DNA of 64,000 bases from an uncultured Lachnospiraceae bacterium. Lineage in GTDB: Bacteria; Bacillota; Clostridia; Lachnospirales; Lachnospiraceae. Shown in pieces: positions 54,228-62,855 of the stretch (the stretch's first letter is position 1; every line of letters starts with the position of its first letter). A program made the position numbers and the translations under genes. The notes under the pieces were generated by a model that was not told the origin of the DNA, ran no database searches, and saw nothing but the letters and a program-made list of their open reading frames with translations. The stretch covers positions 9,148 to 73,147 of the forward strand of contig CARUOB010000006.1 in the NCBI GenBank assembly GCA_949076555.1, written 5' to 3'.

Positions 54228-55415
54228 ATGACAGCAATTATCAGTTTACTTTTCTGGCTTTTGGTCGTCCCCTTTTGTATCGGGCTGATCCCTGCAAATT
54301 TCATATCGGCGGATAAAAGAAGCCCGGGATTTATGCTGTTTTCCGGGTATTTCGGCATGTGGGCGCTCTTTGAGATTTCGGCGGTGCCGGCGGTTCTCTG
54401 GGTAGAGTATAACAATTTTAAGGTGGCTTCTGCGGTCTTTACGGCGCTTACACTTCTTGGCGCGGCGGCTGGCGTGTGGCTTCTTTATCGAAATGGAAAG
54501 GCGGGAAGGCCGGGACTTCTTGTAGGGAAGTGGGCAGAGTGCGGCAGGAGGCAGAAAGAAAACGGCGTGAAAAGATTCTTTCGGGGCACAGGCGTCGAAT
54601 GGCTCCTGTTTTTTGGGCTGCTCGGTTTTCAGCTTTACAAGGCGGTGGCCTTCACTTCCTTCGACGGCGACGATGCCTACTATGTGGTGGAGTCGCTGAT
54701 TGCGCAGGAGGCGGGCGTGATGTACCGCATTCTGCCGCTGACGGGCGGCTCTACAGGATTGGACGTGCGTCATGCGATGGCGGTCTTTCCTATGTGGGTG
54801 GCCTTTGTCTCCGTGAGAGCGGGGGTACATGCGACGATTGTGTCCCATGTGGTGATGCCCCTTGTGCTGATTCCTTTGACTTATCTGCTGTACTATGAGA
54901 TCGGGCGCGCGCTTTTTGTGGGGCGTGTGCAAGACAGCGAAAGAAGGGCGGATATGGGCGGCTCTATGCGTAAGGCAGGCGGGGATGTGTTTCGCAGAGA
55001 AAATCTGCCGGTTTTTATGATTATCATGGCCATGTTCCAGATTTTCGGCAACGTATCCCTCTACACCAATGAGACATTCTTTCTGACCCGCACATGGCAG
55101 GGCAAGGCGGTGGTGGGCGCGCTTGTGATACCGGCGCTGTTTTGGCTGTTTTTGCAGATTTATGACAAAGGTGTCAAAAAGGGACGAACGGATGCAGGAC
55201 TCTGGATTGTGCTTGTCAGTATCAATATGACTGCAGGTGTGTGCAGTTCCATTTCGGTGTTTCTCGTCTGCATCTTGATTGCGGTGGCGACATTCTGTCT
55301 GGCGGTGGCGGAGCGGGACTGGAAAATCCTTTTTAAGATGGGAGCGGCATGTATACCGAATGTGATATACATGGCGGTTTATGTGTTTATGGCGTACAGT
55401 TACCTTTTAAAATAG
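54228..55415 (+). CDS. DUF6077-type polytopic membrane protein
   Basis: A 395-residue protein with about 10 membrane segments and GAGAGG upstream of the ATG. An external loop after TM4 contains SFDGDDAYYVVESLIAQE, the paired acidic residues seen in GT-C-like proteins of this locus, and LTGGSTGLDVRHAMAVFP follows. It ends in a membrane segment without a soluble C-terminal domain. The next gene supplies more membrane segments and a soluble domain, so the two may work as one unit. A sugar transferase role is inferred. Confidence 0.65.
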   Translation: MTAIISLLFWLLVVPFCIGLIPANFISADKRSPGFMLFSGYFGMWALFEISAVPAVLWVEYNNFKVASAVFTALTLLGAAAGVWLLYRNGKAGRPGLLVGKWAECGRRQKENGVKRFFRGTGVEWLLFFGLLGFQLYKAVAFTSFDGDDAYYVVESLIAQEAGVMYRILPLTGGSTGLDVRHAMAVFPMWVAFVSVRAGVHATIVSHVVMPLVLIPLTYLLYYEIGRALFVGRVQDSERRADMGGSMRKAGGDVFRRENLPVFMIIMAMFQIFGNVSLYTNETFFLTRTWQGKAVVGALVIPALFWLFLQIYDKGVKKGRTDAGLWIVLVSINMTAGVCSSISVFLVCILIAVATFCLAVAERDWKILFKMGAACIPNVIYMAVYVFMAYSYLLK

Positions 55416-55482
55416 CGGTTAGCATCGAAGGCGCGGCTTTCGAATGGGCGTGGCTTTGGGGCAAAGCGATGAGGAATGAAAT

Positions 55483-56253
55483 ATGTGGGGCATTTTTTTA
55501 GAGAGCGTCGTTATATTTAAAAATTATATGGGATACCACGAGAATCATTTTCTGGCGGGGCTATATCTTTTGACGCTCCTCTATCTGTGGCTTACGGAGA
55601 AGGACAGGCGAAGGCGTGTGTTGTTTGTTTATGCGCCCACGTTGATTCTGTTCTTGTTTTTCTGTCCCCTGTTTCGCAAGGTGTTTGTGCGGCTCATGGA
55701 GGATAGCGAGACATACTACCGACTCTTGTGGCTTTTGCAGATGAGCATTGTGAGCGCTTATGGCCTGATCCGGCTGATGGGAAAGCACAGGCGGATCGGT
55801 CTGGCGATTGCCTGTCTGGCGATTGCCGCCTGCGGCGATTATGTCTATGACAGCGAGCACATTTCAAAGGCACAGAATGCCTATCATCTGCCGCAGGAGG
55901 CGGTGGATATCGTGGATATGATTGCGCCGGAGGAGGGGCGGATCACGGTGCTTGTGCCTGCGGACCTGATTTATTATGTCAGACAGTACAGCACGGATAT
56001 CGAGCTGCCCTACGGACGGGAAATGCTGATTGCCCGCTGGGACTATTACAATGCCATGTATGAGGCGATGGAGGAGGCGGAGGTGATCGACACCCCGGCG
56101 TTTGTGGAGCTGACAAGAGAGTACCCTTGCGCCTATGTGGTTCTGAAACAGGACCGGGCAGTCAGGGAGCCGCTGACGGATTACGGTTATTCGGTCTACG
56201 GTCAGGTAGGAGAATATGTGGTTTACAAGGATATGACATTACAGGATTCGTAA
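55483..56253 (+). CDS. Membrane protein with soluble C-terminal domain
   Basis: A 256-residue protein with four membrane segments in the first 125 residues and a soluble extracytoplasmic C-terminal half (about 130-256). The latter includes LIYYVRQYSTDIELPYGRE and CAYVVLKQDRAV. It lies 67 bases after the preceding membrane protein in a different frame. I considered that both are parts of one split gene, but each has its own start and ribosome site, so I annotate two genes. Function is unknown. Confidence 0.65.
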   Translation: MWGIFLESVVIFKNYMGYHENHFLAGLYLLTLLYLWLTEKDRRRRVLFVYAPTLILFLFFCPLFRKVFVRLMEDSETYYRLLWLLQMSIVSAYGLIRLMGKHRRIGLAIACLAIAACGDYVYDSEHISKAQNAYHLPQEAVDIVDMIAPEEGRITVLVPADLIYYVRQYSTDIELPYGREMLIARWDYYNAMYEAMEEAEVIDTPAFVELTREYPCAYVVLKQDRAVREPLTDYGYSVYGQVGEYVVYKDMTLQDS

Positions 56254-56295
56254 AAGGTCTGTGTCCGGCGGGCCTTGGCGATAGGAGAATGGCGG

Positions 56296-58020
56296 ATGTT
56301 ATTTAATTCATATATATTTGTGTTTGTGTTTTTCCCCATATGTCTGCTCGGCTATTACGGTCTTTTGAAGGGCGGGAAGCCTGAGGTGGCCAAAGTATTT
56401 CTGACAGCTATGTCATTGTGGTTCTACGGCTACTTTAATCTGTCCTATCTGCTCATTATGGTTTGCAGCATTGCCGGAAACTACCTGTTTCACAGACTGC
56501 TTTCCGGGGAAAGGCCCGGGCTTTTGCACGCGGGAAATAGAAAAGAATCAGAACGCGCAAAGAAGGCGGTACACGGAGAGACAGAACACGAAAGGGCGGC
56601 ACACGGAAAGGCAGAATACGAAAGAGTGGCGCACGGAGAGGCAAGACATGGAAAGGTGTCCCGCAGGGCTGTTATGGTTCTGGCGGTGGCGATGAATCTG
56701 GGCGTACTGTTTTACTTTAAGTATTTTGACTTCTTTCTCGATACCGTGAACGGTGTGTTTGGAAGTGATTTTGTTTTGCGGGGTATTCTTCTTCCGCTGG
56801 GGATCAGTTTTTTTACCTTTCAGCAAATTTCCTTTATAGTGGACACTTACCGGGGCGAGGTGGCGGACTGTTCGTTGTCTGAGTACGCGCTGTTTGTCTC
56901 TTTTTTTCCGCAGTTGATTGCCGGACCGATCGTGAATCACGGTGAGATGCTGCCGCAGTTTCGTGCGCTCGGCAGCAAAAGGGCAGATTGGGAGCGGATT
57001 GCAGGCGGATTTGCGCTTTTTGTGCTGGGACTCTCCAAGAAGGTGCTTTTGGCGGATACGCTCGGCGCGGGAGTAGATTACGGTTATAAAAATCTGGCTG
57101 TTCTTGGCAGGGCGGATGCGTGTCTGGTGATTCTGTTCTATGCCCTGCAGCTCTATTTTGATTTCAGCGGTTACTGCGATATGGCTGTGGGCATCGGGCG
57201 GATGCTTGGAATCGAGATACCCGTCAATTTTCATTCTCCATACAAGGCGGTAAATATCGTGGATTTCTGGAAGCGGTGGCACATTACCCTGAACCGTTTT
57301 TTTACAAAATATGTTTATATTCCGCTGGGTGGAAACCGTAAAGGTGCGGGACGGATGTATCTGAATTTTCTGATTGTCTTTTTCTTAAGCGGTCTCTGGC
57401 ATGGGGCGGGTTTTCATTTTATTGTCTGGGGGATGATGCACGGGGTGTTATATGTGGCTACCAGGTTCTGGCAGGGACATGTGCGGCAGAGAAATGACAA
57501 ATATGTCATAAATGCACAAAAAAGCGGAGAAGACGCGGTAAAGTCCGGGATCGCGGCGGGGAAAACGATAGGGCCGGAGAACGGCACCGGGGGATTTGGC
57601 CGCAGGATCGGCGGCAAAATGATGACAATAGTGTCACAAATACTCACATTCCTCTATGTCAGCGTGGCGTGGGTTTATTTCCGGGCGGAAAACATCGGAC
57701 AGGCGAATATACTTCTTCGGACGGCGTGCGCGGGGGAGACCAAGAAGATTTCTCTGGATCTTGCGGAATGCCTGCGGCCAGACGAGTTTTGGTATGTGAT
57801 CAAGGTGCTGCATCTGGACAACCTGTCTTTTAGCCGTTATATTTTGATGTTTGTGATTCTGGCGGCGGGACTGTATTTGTCCATGGTGGGGCGAAACGCG
57901 CAGGAACGGGTGGCGCGTATGAAATACGGGCCGGTGTCGGCGGCGGTGTTGGTGGTTTTGGCGGTGTGGTGTATCTTGAGCTTTTCCGGGGTCAGCACGT
58001 TTTTGTATTTTAATTTTTAA
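56296..58020 (+). CDS. MBOAT family O-acyltransferase, third copy
   Basis: A 574-residue polytopic protein; the ATG at 56296 follows AGGAG. Family motifs: PQLIAGPIVNHGEMLPQF, DFWKRWHITLNRFFTKYVYI, and LSGLWHGAGFHFIVWG with the conserved His. Two features set it apart: a His/Glu/Arg-rich repeat loop near residues 88-122 (three 30-bp repeats) and a long Gly/Lys-rich cytoplasmic loop near 405-440. Its likely partner is the SGNH-like gene at 58656, which is separated from it by a tiny-peptide locus. Confidence 0.92.
   Translation: MLFNSYIFVFVFFPICLLGYYGLLKGGKPEVAKVFLTAMSLWFYGYFNLSYLLIMVCSIAGNYLFHRLLSGERPGLLHAGNRKESERAKKAVHGETEHERAAHGKAEYERVAHGEARHGKVSRRAVMVLAVAMNLGVLFYFKYFDFFLDTVNGVFGSDFVLRGILLPLGISFFTFQQISFIVDTYRGEVADCSLSEYALFVSFFPQLIAGPIVNHGEMLPQFRALGSKRADWERIAGGFALFVLGLSKKVLLADTLGAGVDYGYKNLAVLGRADACLVILFYALQLYFDFSGYCDMAVGIGRMLGIEIPVNFHSPYKAVNIVDFWKRWHITLNRFFTKYVYIPLGGNRKGAGRMYLNFLIVFFLSGLWHGAGFHFIVWGMMHGVLYVATRFWQGHVRQRNDKYVINAQKSGEDAVKSGIAAGKTIGPENGTGGFGRRIGGKMMTIVSQILTFLYVSVAWVYFRAENIGQANILLRTACAGETKKISLDLAECLRPDEFWYVIKVLHLDNLSFSRYILMFVILAAGLYLSMVGRNAQERVARMKYGPVSAAVLVVLAVWCILSFSGVSTFLYFNF
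56566..56655 (+). repeat. Three in-frame 30-bp tandem repeats in the MBOAT gene
   Basis: Units start at 56566, 56596 and 56626, each encoding about ten residues of the form A-H-G-E/K-x-x-x-E-R-V. They form a charged loop between early membrane segments. Units differ by several bases. Confidence 0.8.
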
Positions 58021-58094
58021 GGGAGTCCTCTTTTTTCAAAAAGGGGGGGGAATAGTTTGTTACGGTTTTCCGGATGTTCGGAAAATGGTATAGA

Positions 58095-58123
58095 TTGTGT
58101 GTTTTTGTCGGGCGTGGTAGAAT
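58095..58123 (+). promoter_or_regulatory. Promoter for the 28-aa peptide
   Basis: TTGTGT (58095-58100) and TAGAAT (58118-58123) with a 17-base spacer. A GTTACC/GGTAAC palindrome (58130-58152) lies just downstream and could be an operator or an mRNA hairpin near the ribosome site. Confidence 0.5.
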
Positions 58124-58170
58124 AGGTTTGTTACCGTCCCCAATCTGGTAACGGAAAGGGGGTGAAGTAC

Positions 58171-58257
58171 ATGAGTTCTTTGTTTTCTTTTATCGTCTCC
58201 ATAATGCAGAATGTAGTGGCTCACTACATATGCAGATGGCTGGATGGAGACGAATAG
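58171..58257 (+). CDS. 28-aa membrane peptide, possible type I toxin
   Basis: The peptide starts MSSLFSFIVSIMQNVVAHYI and ends CRWLDGDE. The ribosome site AAGGGGGTG is strong. It has one amphipathic or membrane segment (residues 3-20). I recall very similar tiny uncharacterised Lachnospiraceae proteins ending in a YYICKWLD-like motif. A strong hairpin follows 45 bases downstream, and a decayed copy of the start region lies about 185 bases further on. A toxin or membrane-regulator role is inference. Confidence 0.6.
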   Translation: MSSLFSFIVSIMQNVVAHYICRWLDGDE

Positions 58258-58301
58258 GCGGTAACCCGGCCCAACGGTTGACTTCTCCGTAAAAGAAGGA
58301 G

Positions 58302-58335
58302 AAACCCGGCGGATGGTGAAGCATCTGCCGGGTTT
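58302..58335 (+). terminator. Terminator after the 28-aa peptide gene
   Basis: AAACCCGGCGGATG and CATCTGCCGGGTTT form a 14-bp stem with one wobble and a GTGAAG loop, followed by CGTTCCTTTTT. A second small stem, CTTCTCC/GGAGAA, precedes it. Confidence 0.75.
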
Positions 58336-58346
58336 CGTTCCTTTTT

Positions 58347-58380
58347 GTGAAGTACACGAGTTACTTTTCTTTTATCATCT
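58347..58380 (+). repeat. Decayed direct repeat of the 28-aa peptide start region
   Basis: GTGAAGTACAcGAGTT and TTTTCTTTTATC repeat the segment 58162-58195 with a short deletion. The start codon ATG has become ACG. It lies 185 bases downstream of the intact copy, in the same direction. The remaining gap 58381-58655 is AT-rich and holds the SGNH promoter. Confidence 0.65.
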
Positions 58381-58527
58381 GTATTCTAACACAGGGAAAA
58401 AACCTTTACAATCCCTTTTCGCCATTTCACCAAATGTTCGGAAAATACCGTCATGGTTTGTTTATCTTATTTTATATTATAGACATATAAAAGAAACGGG
58501 AAACCCTTTCAAATCATAAGATTTTAC

Positions 58528-58557
58528 TTGGCAAAAACCCCATCTCTTTGCTATAGT
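58528..58557 (+). promoter_or_regulatory. Promoter of the SGNH-like acylation partner
   Basis: TTGGCA (58528-58533) and TATAGT (58552-58557) with an 18-base spacer; TGC before the -10 box makes it an extended -10. The transcript leader would be about 90 nt. Confidence 0.6.
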
Positions 58558-58655
58558 GTAGTGGAAACTATCAAGGGTGTTTTTTGATGGAATTATATGA
58601 CCAGACAGATTTTAAATGATATTGCAGCGTTTAGAAATAAAAACGGAGGAATGGC

Positions 58656-59711
58656 ATGAAACGGTTTAAAACGTGGATTCTCTCCATCGTGTCCCTCACT
58701 TTCATATGTCTCATAATGGCGGCCGCGTTGGTGGTCTGGGTGGACCCCTTTTTTCAGTACCATGCGCCGCTTGCGGACTTTCCCTATCTGGTGGACAACC
58801 AGCTCACCCAGAATCCGGGAATGGCGAAGCACATGGATTACGACAGCGTGATCCTTGGCTCTTCCATGACAGTGAATTTCAACACGAACTGGTTTGAGGA
58901 ACTGATGGGGCTTAAGACGGTGAAGCTCAGCTACAGTGGCGCTTATCCGAAAGATCAGGCGAATATCATGGACATTATCTTTGACAGCGGACATGAGGTG
59001 AAGTCGGTTTTTCTGGGGGTTGATGTGACGACCTACACCGGGGGCGTGGATGAGACGAAATATCCGATCCCGTCCTATCTTTACGACGACAACTATTTCA
59101 ACGACATACAGTATGTACTGAATAAAGATGTGCTGCTAAACTATGTGCTGCGGCCGCTGGCTGATCCGGACAAGACGGATCTTGCCACCGTATATCAAAG
59201 CTGGTGGACGGACGAATATTATAACATCCAGTGGGTGATGCACAACTATGCGCCGCCCGAACGGGTGGAGGAGGAGACGGGCCACGACGCTTTTATCGGG
59301 AGCACAGACCAAAATCTGCGGATGAATCTCTGTCCCTATATCGAACAGAATCCGGACACGACCTTCTATGTCTTTTTCCCGCCCTACAGCATTCTTTACT
59401 GGAATGATGTGATGCAGGAAAATCATATGGAAGCCACCATGCGGGAGTATGCGCATATTGCGGAGACATTGCTTGCTTACGACAACGTGAGAGTGTTCTA
59501 TTTCCCGAACCGGGAAGAGATCGTGACAGATCTGAACAACTATGCGGACTACACCCATTACCACGCGCGGTTTAACCGTTTTATGACGGAATGCTTTGCG
59601 GACGGAACCTGCGAGGTGAAGAGCGCGGAGGAGATGGAGGAGGCGCTTGAAGAGACGCGGGAAATGATCGCGCGGTTTGATTTCGAGGCGCTGTTTTCGG
59701 TGGAGTATTGA
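58656..59711 (+). CDS. Membrane-anchored SGNH-like protein (DltD/AlgJ-like)
   Basis: A 351-residue protein with an N-terminal membrane segment (about 7-30), the rest extracytoplasmic. The start follows GGAGG. YDSVILGSSMTVNFN holds the likely nucleophile Ser (about residue 70), and DYTHYHARFNRF near the C-terminus supplies Asp and His. FFPPYSILYW lies between. This layout fits the partner protein that works with an MBOAT acyltransferase on wall polymers or glycans. It lies downstream of the third MBOAT with its own promoter. Confidence 0.75.
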   Translation: MKRFKTWILSIVSLTFICLIMAAALVVWVDPFFQYHAPLADFPYLVDNQLTQNPGMAKHMDYDSVILGSSMTVNFNTNWFEELMGLKTVKLSYSGAYPKDQANIMDIIFDSGHEVKSVFLGVDVTTYTGGVDETKYPIPSYLYDDNYFNDIQYVLNKDVLLNYVLRPLADPDKTDLATVYQSWWTDEYYNIQWVMHNYAPPERVEEETGHDAFIGSTDQNLRMNLCPYIEQNPDTTFYVFFPPYSILYWNDVMQENHMEATMREYAHIAETLLAYDNVRVFYFPNREEIVTDLNNYADYTHYHARFNRFMTECFADGTCEVKSAEEMEEALEETREMIARFDFEALFSVEY

Positions 59712-59800
59712 TGAAATATGGTAACGGGACAAATGGCCGTACAGAGATGATGGGACAGATAAAATGTTGGACAGATAAAGGAAATGAGGGGGTAACGCGT

Positions 59801-60490
59801 ATGAGAAGAATTGGGGGCAAAACAAGACGGATGTTGGCCGGAATACTAACTGCGGCAATGATTATGACAATGGTGTCACAAGATATCATATCTGTGTCGG
59901 CGTCGGAGCCGAATGTGACAGAGGAGGGTATTTCGGAGCAGAGCGGGGCAGATGACGCGAAGCGAAGCGAGGCGGAAGAGCCGGATTCCGGGGAAAATGG
60001 GCAGGGTGAGAGCTCTGTCGAAGAAATCCAGCCGGAAATTACGGATGAACAGCCTGTTGAGGGGAATGCCGGGAACGGGGAACCTGCAGGTATGCCGGAG
60101 GACGGGAGTGGTCTTAAAAATCCGGATGAGGAGCCCGGAGATCAGGAGGCAGAACCAGGAGAAAGCCCTGATACTGACACACAGGAGAGACCTGGCGGGG
60201 AAGAAAATTCCGGTTCAGAGGAAAACTTGGACGCAGAGCAAGGCGCCGGAACGGAACAGAATCCGGACGTGGTAGAGAATCTGGATTCTGTTCCGTTACC
60301 GGAGGAAGAAGAATCGACAGTGACGGAAACGGTCTCCGGATCAGATTTGAATGAGGTTACAGCGGATCAGGAGGCGGTTTCGACGCTTGGCGACGATCAG
60401 GGATGGATTGAAGGATACGGTGATTATTACTGGTCGGTTCTTGATGGAAAGCTGTATGTTTCGGGATCGGGGAACTTTACGGATGTGTAA
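59801..60490 (+). pseudogene. Truncated BspA-like surface protein (signal peptide and stalk only)
   Basis: A 229-residue open frame starting after GAGGGGG. It has a basic N-terminus, a hydrophobic signal segment (about 12-30), and an acidic Glu/Pro/Gly stalk to about 190 ending in TETVSGSDL. The last 30 residues (YYWSVLDGKLYVSGSGNF) are the opening of the folded repeat domain seen in BspA-like proteins. The frame stops right there, and the base composition changes to AT-rich. It therefore looks like the 5' part of a surface-protein gene cut by insertion of the following DNA. The remainder is not in the window. Confidence 0.7.
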
Positions 60491-60644
60491 TTTCTTTTGA
60501 GAACATAAAAAATCAACGGACAGTAAATGATACAATTTCTATCCGCCGATTTTATGGGAATAACCATCTATGATATTATAAAAATTACTCTTGGTCATCT
60601 GTTGATTTATTCATCTTTTTGTTTGTTGAAAACTGCTTTGTCAT

Positions 60645-60887
60645 TTCTGAAAAAGTACCATTAGCTTGTAAAGGTTTAATGGCTGAAAGAGCTGATTGGT
60701 ATAAGGAAGCTTGCTTTGTCAATTCTGAAAAAGCACCATTAGCTTGTAAAGGTTTAATAGCTGAAAAAGCTGATTGGTATAAGGAAGCTTGCTTTGCCAA
60801 TTCTGAAAAAGTACTATTAGCTTGTAAAGGCATTATTGCTGCTGATAGGGCTTTTTGAGTTGCAGCAGTTTGTTTTGATAATTCTGC
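60645..60887 (-). repeat. 78-bp tandem repeats in the PIN-gene C-terminus
   Basis: The segment TTCTGAAAAAG recurs at 60645, 60723 and 60801 (exactly 78 bases apart), with a weaker copy at 60882. Each unit encodes 26 residues such as SAIKPLQANGAFSEL followed by TKQASLYQ. The units are nearly identical at the DNA level, so recent expansion is likely. Confidence 0.85.
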
Positions 60888-62261
60888 AAACGCTCCATTT
60901 GTTTGTATTGGTTTAATAGATTGAGCTAACCCCTCATATAATGTTGCATATTGCTGTAATGTTTGTCTTAAGCTATTCATATCTACGGTATTATTGAATT
61001 GCTCTACATTTTCTTGGATTTTAGTGACATTTTTGCTGGCGGCAATAATATCTTTGCAAGTATTTTGGTTCTCCATATGTTTTACGATACTCCACACTTC
61101 TGGTTCGATATGCAAAATATCGCTTTTTTCAACATCTAATGTTTTTATTTCACTGATTTTTGAATATTCTTCCATTGATACTTTTATATGCCCGATTAGT
61201 GCCAAAGCAATTTTTCCTACAGCATAGGGGGAGTCATCCGCTCCTTGATGTATTAAATCTGCAAGGACACTAATATCCAAATTTACATAATATATAATAT
61301 TTTTATTTTCTTTATCAACAGAAAGATCCGCTATGCTCCAATATATATTTTCATCATCAGTTTCCAGTTCTTCATCCAATTCTTCATTAACATTTATAGT
61401 TATCAAATATTCGCCAATGCCTTGGTATATTTCATCTTCATAATCGTCTAATATGCTTTTAATATCATCTAGTGCAGATAATTGTAAAGCGCTTTTAGAC
61501 TTTCCCAATTTTAATTCCTCTGACAAATGCGAGAAAAATTTGTCTAAAGTCAAAAAGTGAATACTTAAAGATGGATTGGTTTCTTTAAATTCTTCATTTA
61601 GTTCTTGCCTTAAATCAATCGGGGTATCTTTGATTTTCTCCCACCAATCCTCTTTGGTATCGTTGCATACAAATATGATGTTGGTGTTTTTCTCTTTTGC
61701 TATTGCAATTATATCTTTCCATACAAATAAATCTCCATATTTTGCTTCTCCAACTTTTGCGGAATCACGAAATCCAGGTGGGATTAAATTATCATATCGT
61801 ATTTGCCCTTCTTGTAATGTTAGTAGCTTTTTTGAAAATGGTATTTTTTCACCGATATTACCTTGATTATGTAATAAGTCGATAAATTCTTTTACCTTAT
61901 CATTTTCTAAAAAATCAATATTTAGCTGTATTTCCTCATGATGGCTTTTTTCAAAATTAGTAATTATGTTTTGGATATCTTTGATTTTTTCATTTAAATC
62001 ATTTTGTAGTTTGGATATATCCGTATAGTTATGCTTTCTGTATTCCACAATTTTCTTCGCAATATCGTTTTCAAGTTTTTTTAGGGAATCAGAAAGTTCT
62101 TCGGTTACTTTTTTATATTTCTTTTTTTCATCACCGCATGTTTTATGATAATTTTTTAGATATTCATCATAAACTTGTCTTGGTACATAGATGTTGTTTT
62201 GTATTTTTTTCAGTGCACTTATTACATCTAAGCTAATATTAGCTGGCTGACGATATAATTC

Positions 62262-62277
62262 CAATAGTACAATAGTA
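62262..62277. repeat. 8-bp tandem duplication that shifts the PIN reading frame
   Basis: CAATAGTA occurs twice in succession on the plus strand (TACTATTG on the coding strand). With one copy, 72 bases (24 codons) separate the ATG from the long frame; with two, 80 bases break the frame. Confidence 0.85.
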
Positions 62278-62344
62278 CATTTGTATCTAAAACAATTAAA
62301 TGTTCACTCGAACGTATTTCTTGAAACTTTTCTATGGTTATCAT

Positions 62345-62855
62345 TTATTCACCCTCTTGTTTGTTTTTAGCAGTAGACAATCTATACTTTGCTATTTTAC
62401 CACAAAAATCAAGTTTGTGCTTATGAAATTTTAAATTAATATGACTACTTATCACTAACCGAAAGAAAAAGTTTCGTGTCGGGTGCTTATATATTTTCAA
62501 AAAATCAGAATACCATGTCTAAAATCATGCTTCCTTATCGGCTACTGGGTGAAAGGTTAAATCCTCCCGCCCTTTTTATTGCCACGAAACGATTCCGTAG
62601 ATTACTGCCCCTTGAAAACTTTACAGTAGCCGCCAGAGGGATATTCGCCGCAGGGGACAGCAGAGCCACGATATGAGCCTGCCCACTGCTTAATCCGTGC
62701 AAAGCAAAGGACGGAGAGAATGCCGCTTTAGGGAAGCGTGGAACTGTATGGAATGGCTGTTTTACATACCCTTGCTTTCTGGCAGGGGTAAATAAATCCA
62801 AGGAGGACAACGCCTATGTGCAACAAACAAAATTCAACACGGAGGGAGGGATACC
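62345..62855. other. Leader region of the mobile element, with a possible 22-aa leader peptide
   Basis: Bases 62345-62480 are AT-rich and contain the upstream side of the PIN gene. From about 62480 the composition becomes GC-rich and the style of the adjacent mobile element begins. A CCCTTGC/GCAGGGG hairpin lies near 62769-62788. A 22-codon frame (62816-62884) has a strong GGAGG site and overlaps the next gene start, suggesting translational coupling. No other gene is visible in the 511 bases. Confidence 0.4.

Larger units (their letters stand above)
60585..62344 (-). pseudogene. PIN_8-type (PIN-like) domain protein, frameshifted by an 8-bp duplication
   Basis: The long open part (60585-62264) encodes 559 residues without a proper start. 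Upstream, an ATG at 62344 with ribosome site GAGGGTG begins EKFQEIRSSEHLIVLDTNVLL in another frame. Deleting one copy of an 8-bp tandem duplication (62262-62277) joins both into a 583-residue protein with DTNVLLELYRQP, the first catalytic Asp of PIN nucleases. GDLFVWKDIIAIAK and IIFVCNDTKEDWW complete the PIN_8 domain (to about 240). The middle is coiled coil and helical; the C-terminus has 26-residue repeats. Likely an RNase-like accessory or defence protein, now off or phase-variable. Its AT-rich composition is unlike the glycan genes. Confidence 0.75.

Noticed and set aside
54228..56253. One membrane-protein gene split by a frameshift
   Set aside because: The two parts are in different frames but are separated by 67 bases, and each has its own ribosome site and complete membrane-segment order, so two genes are more likely.
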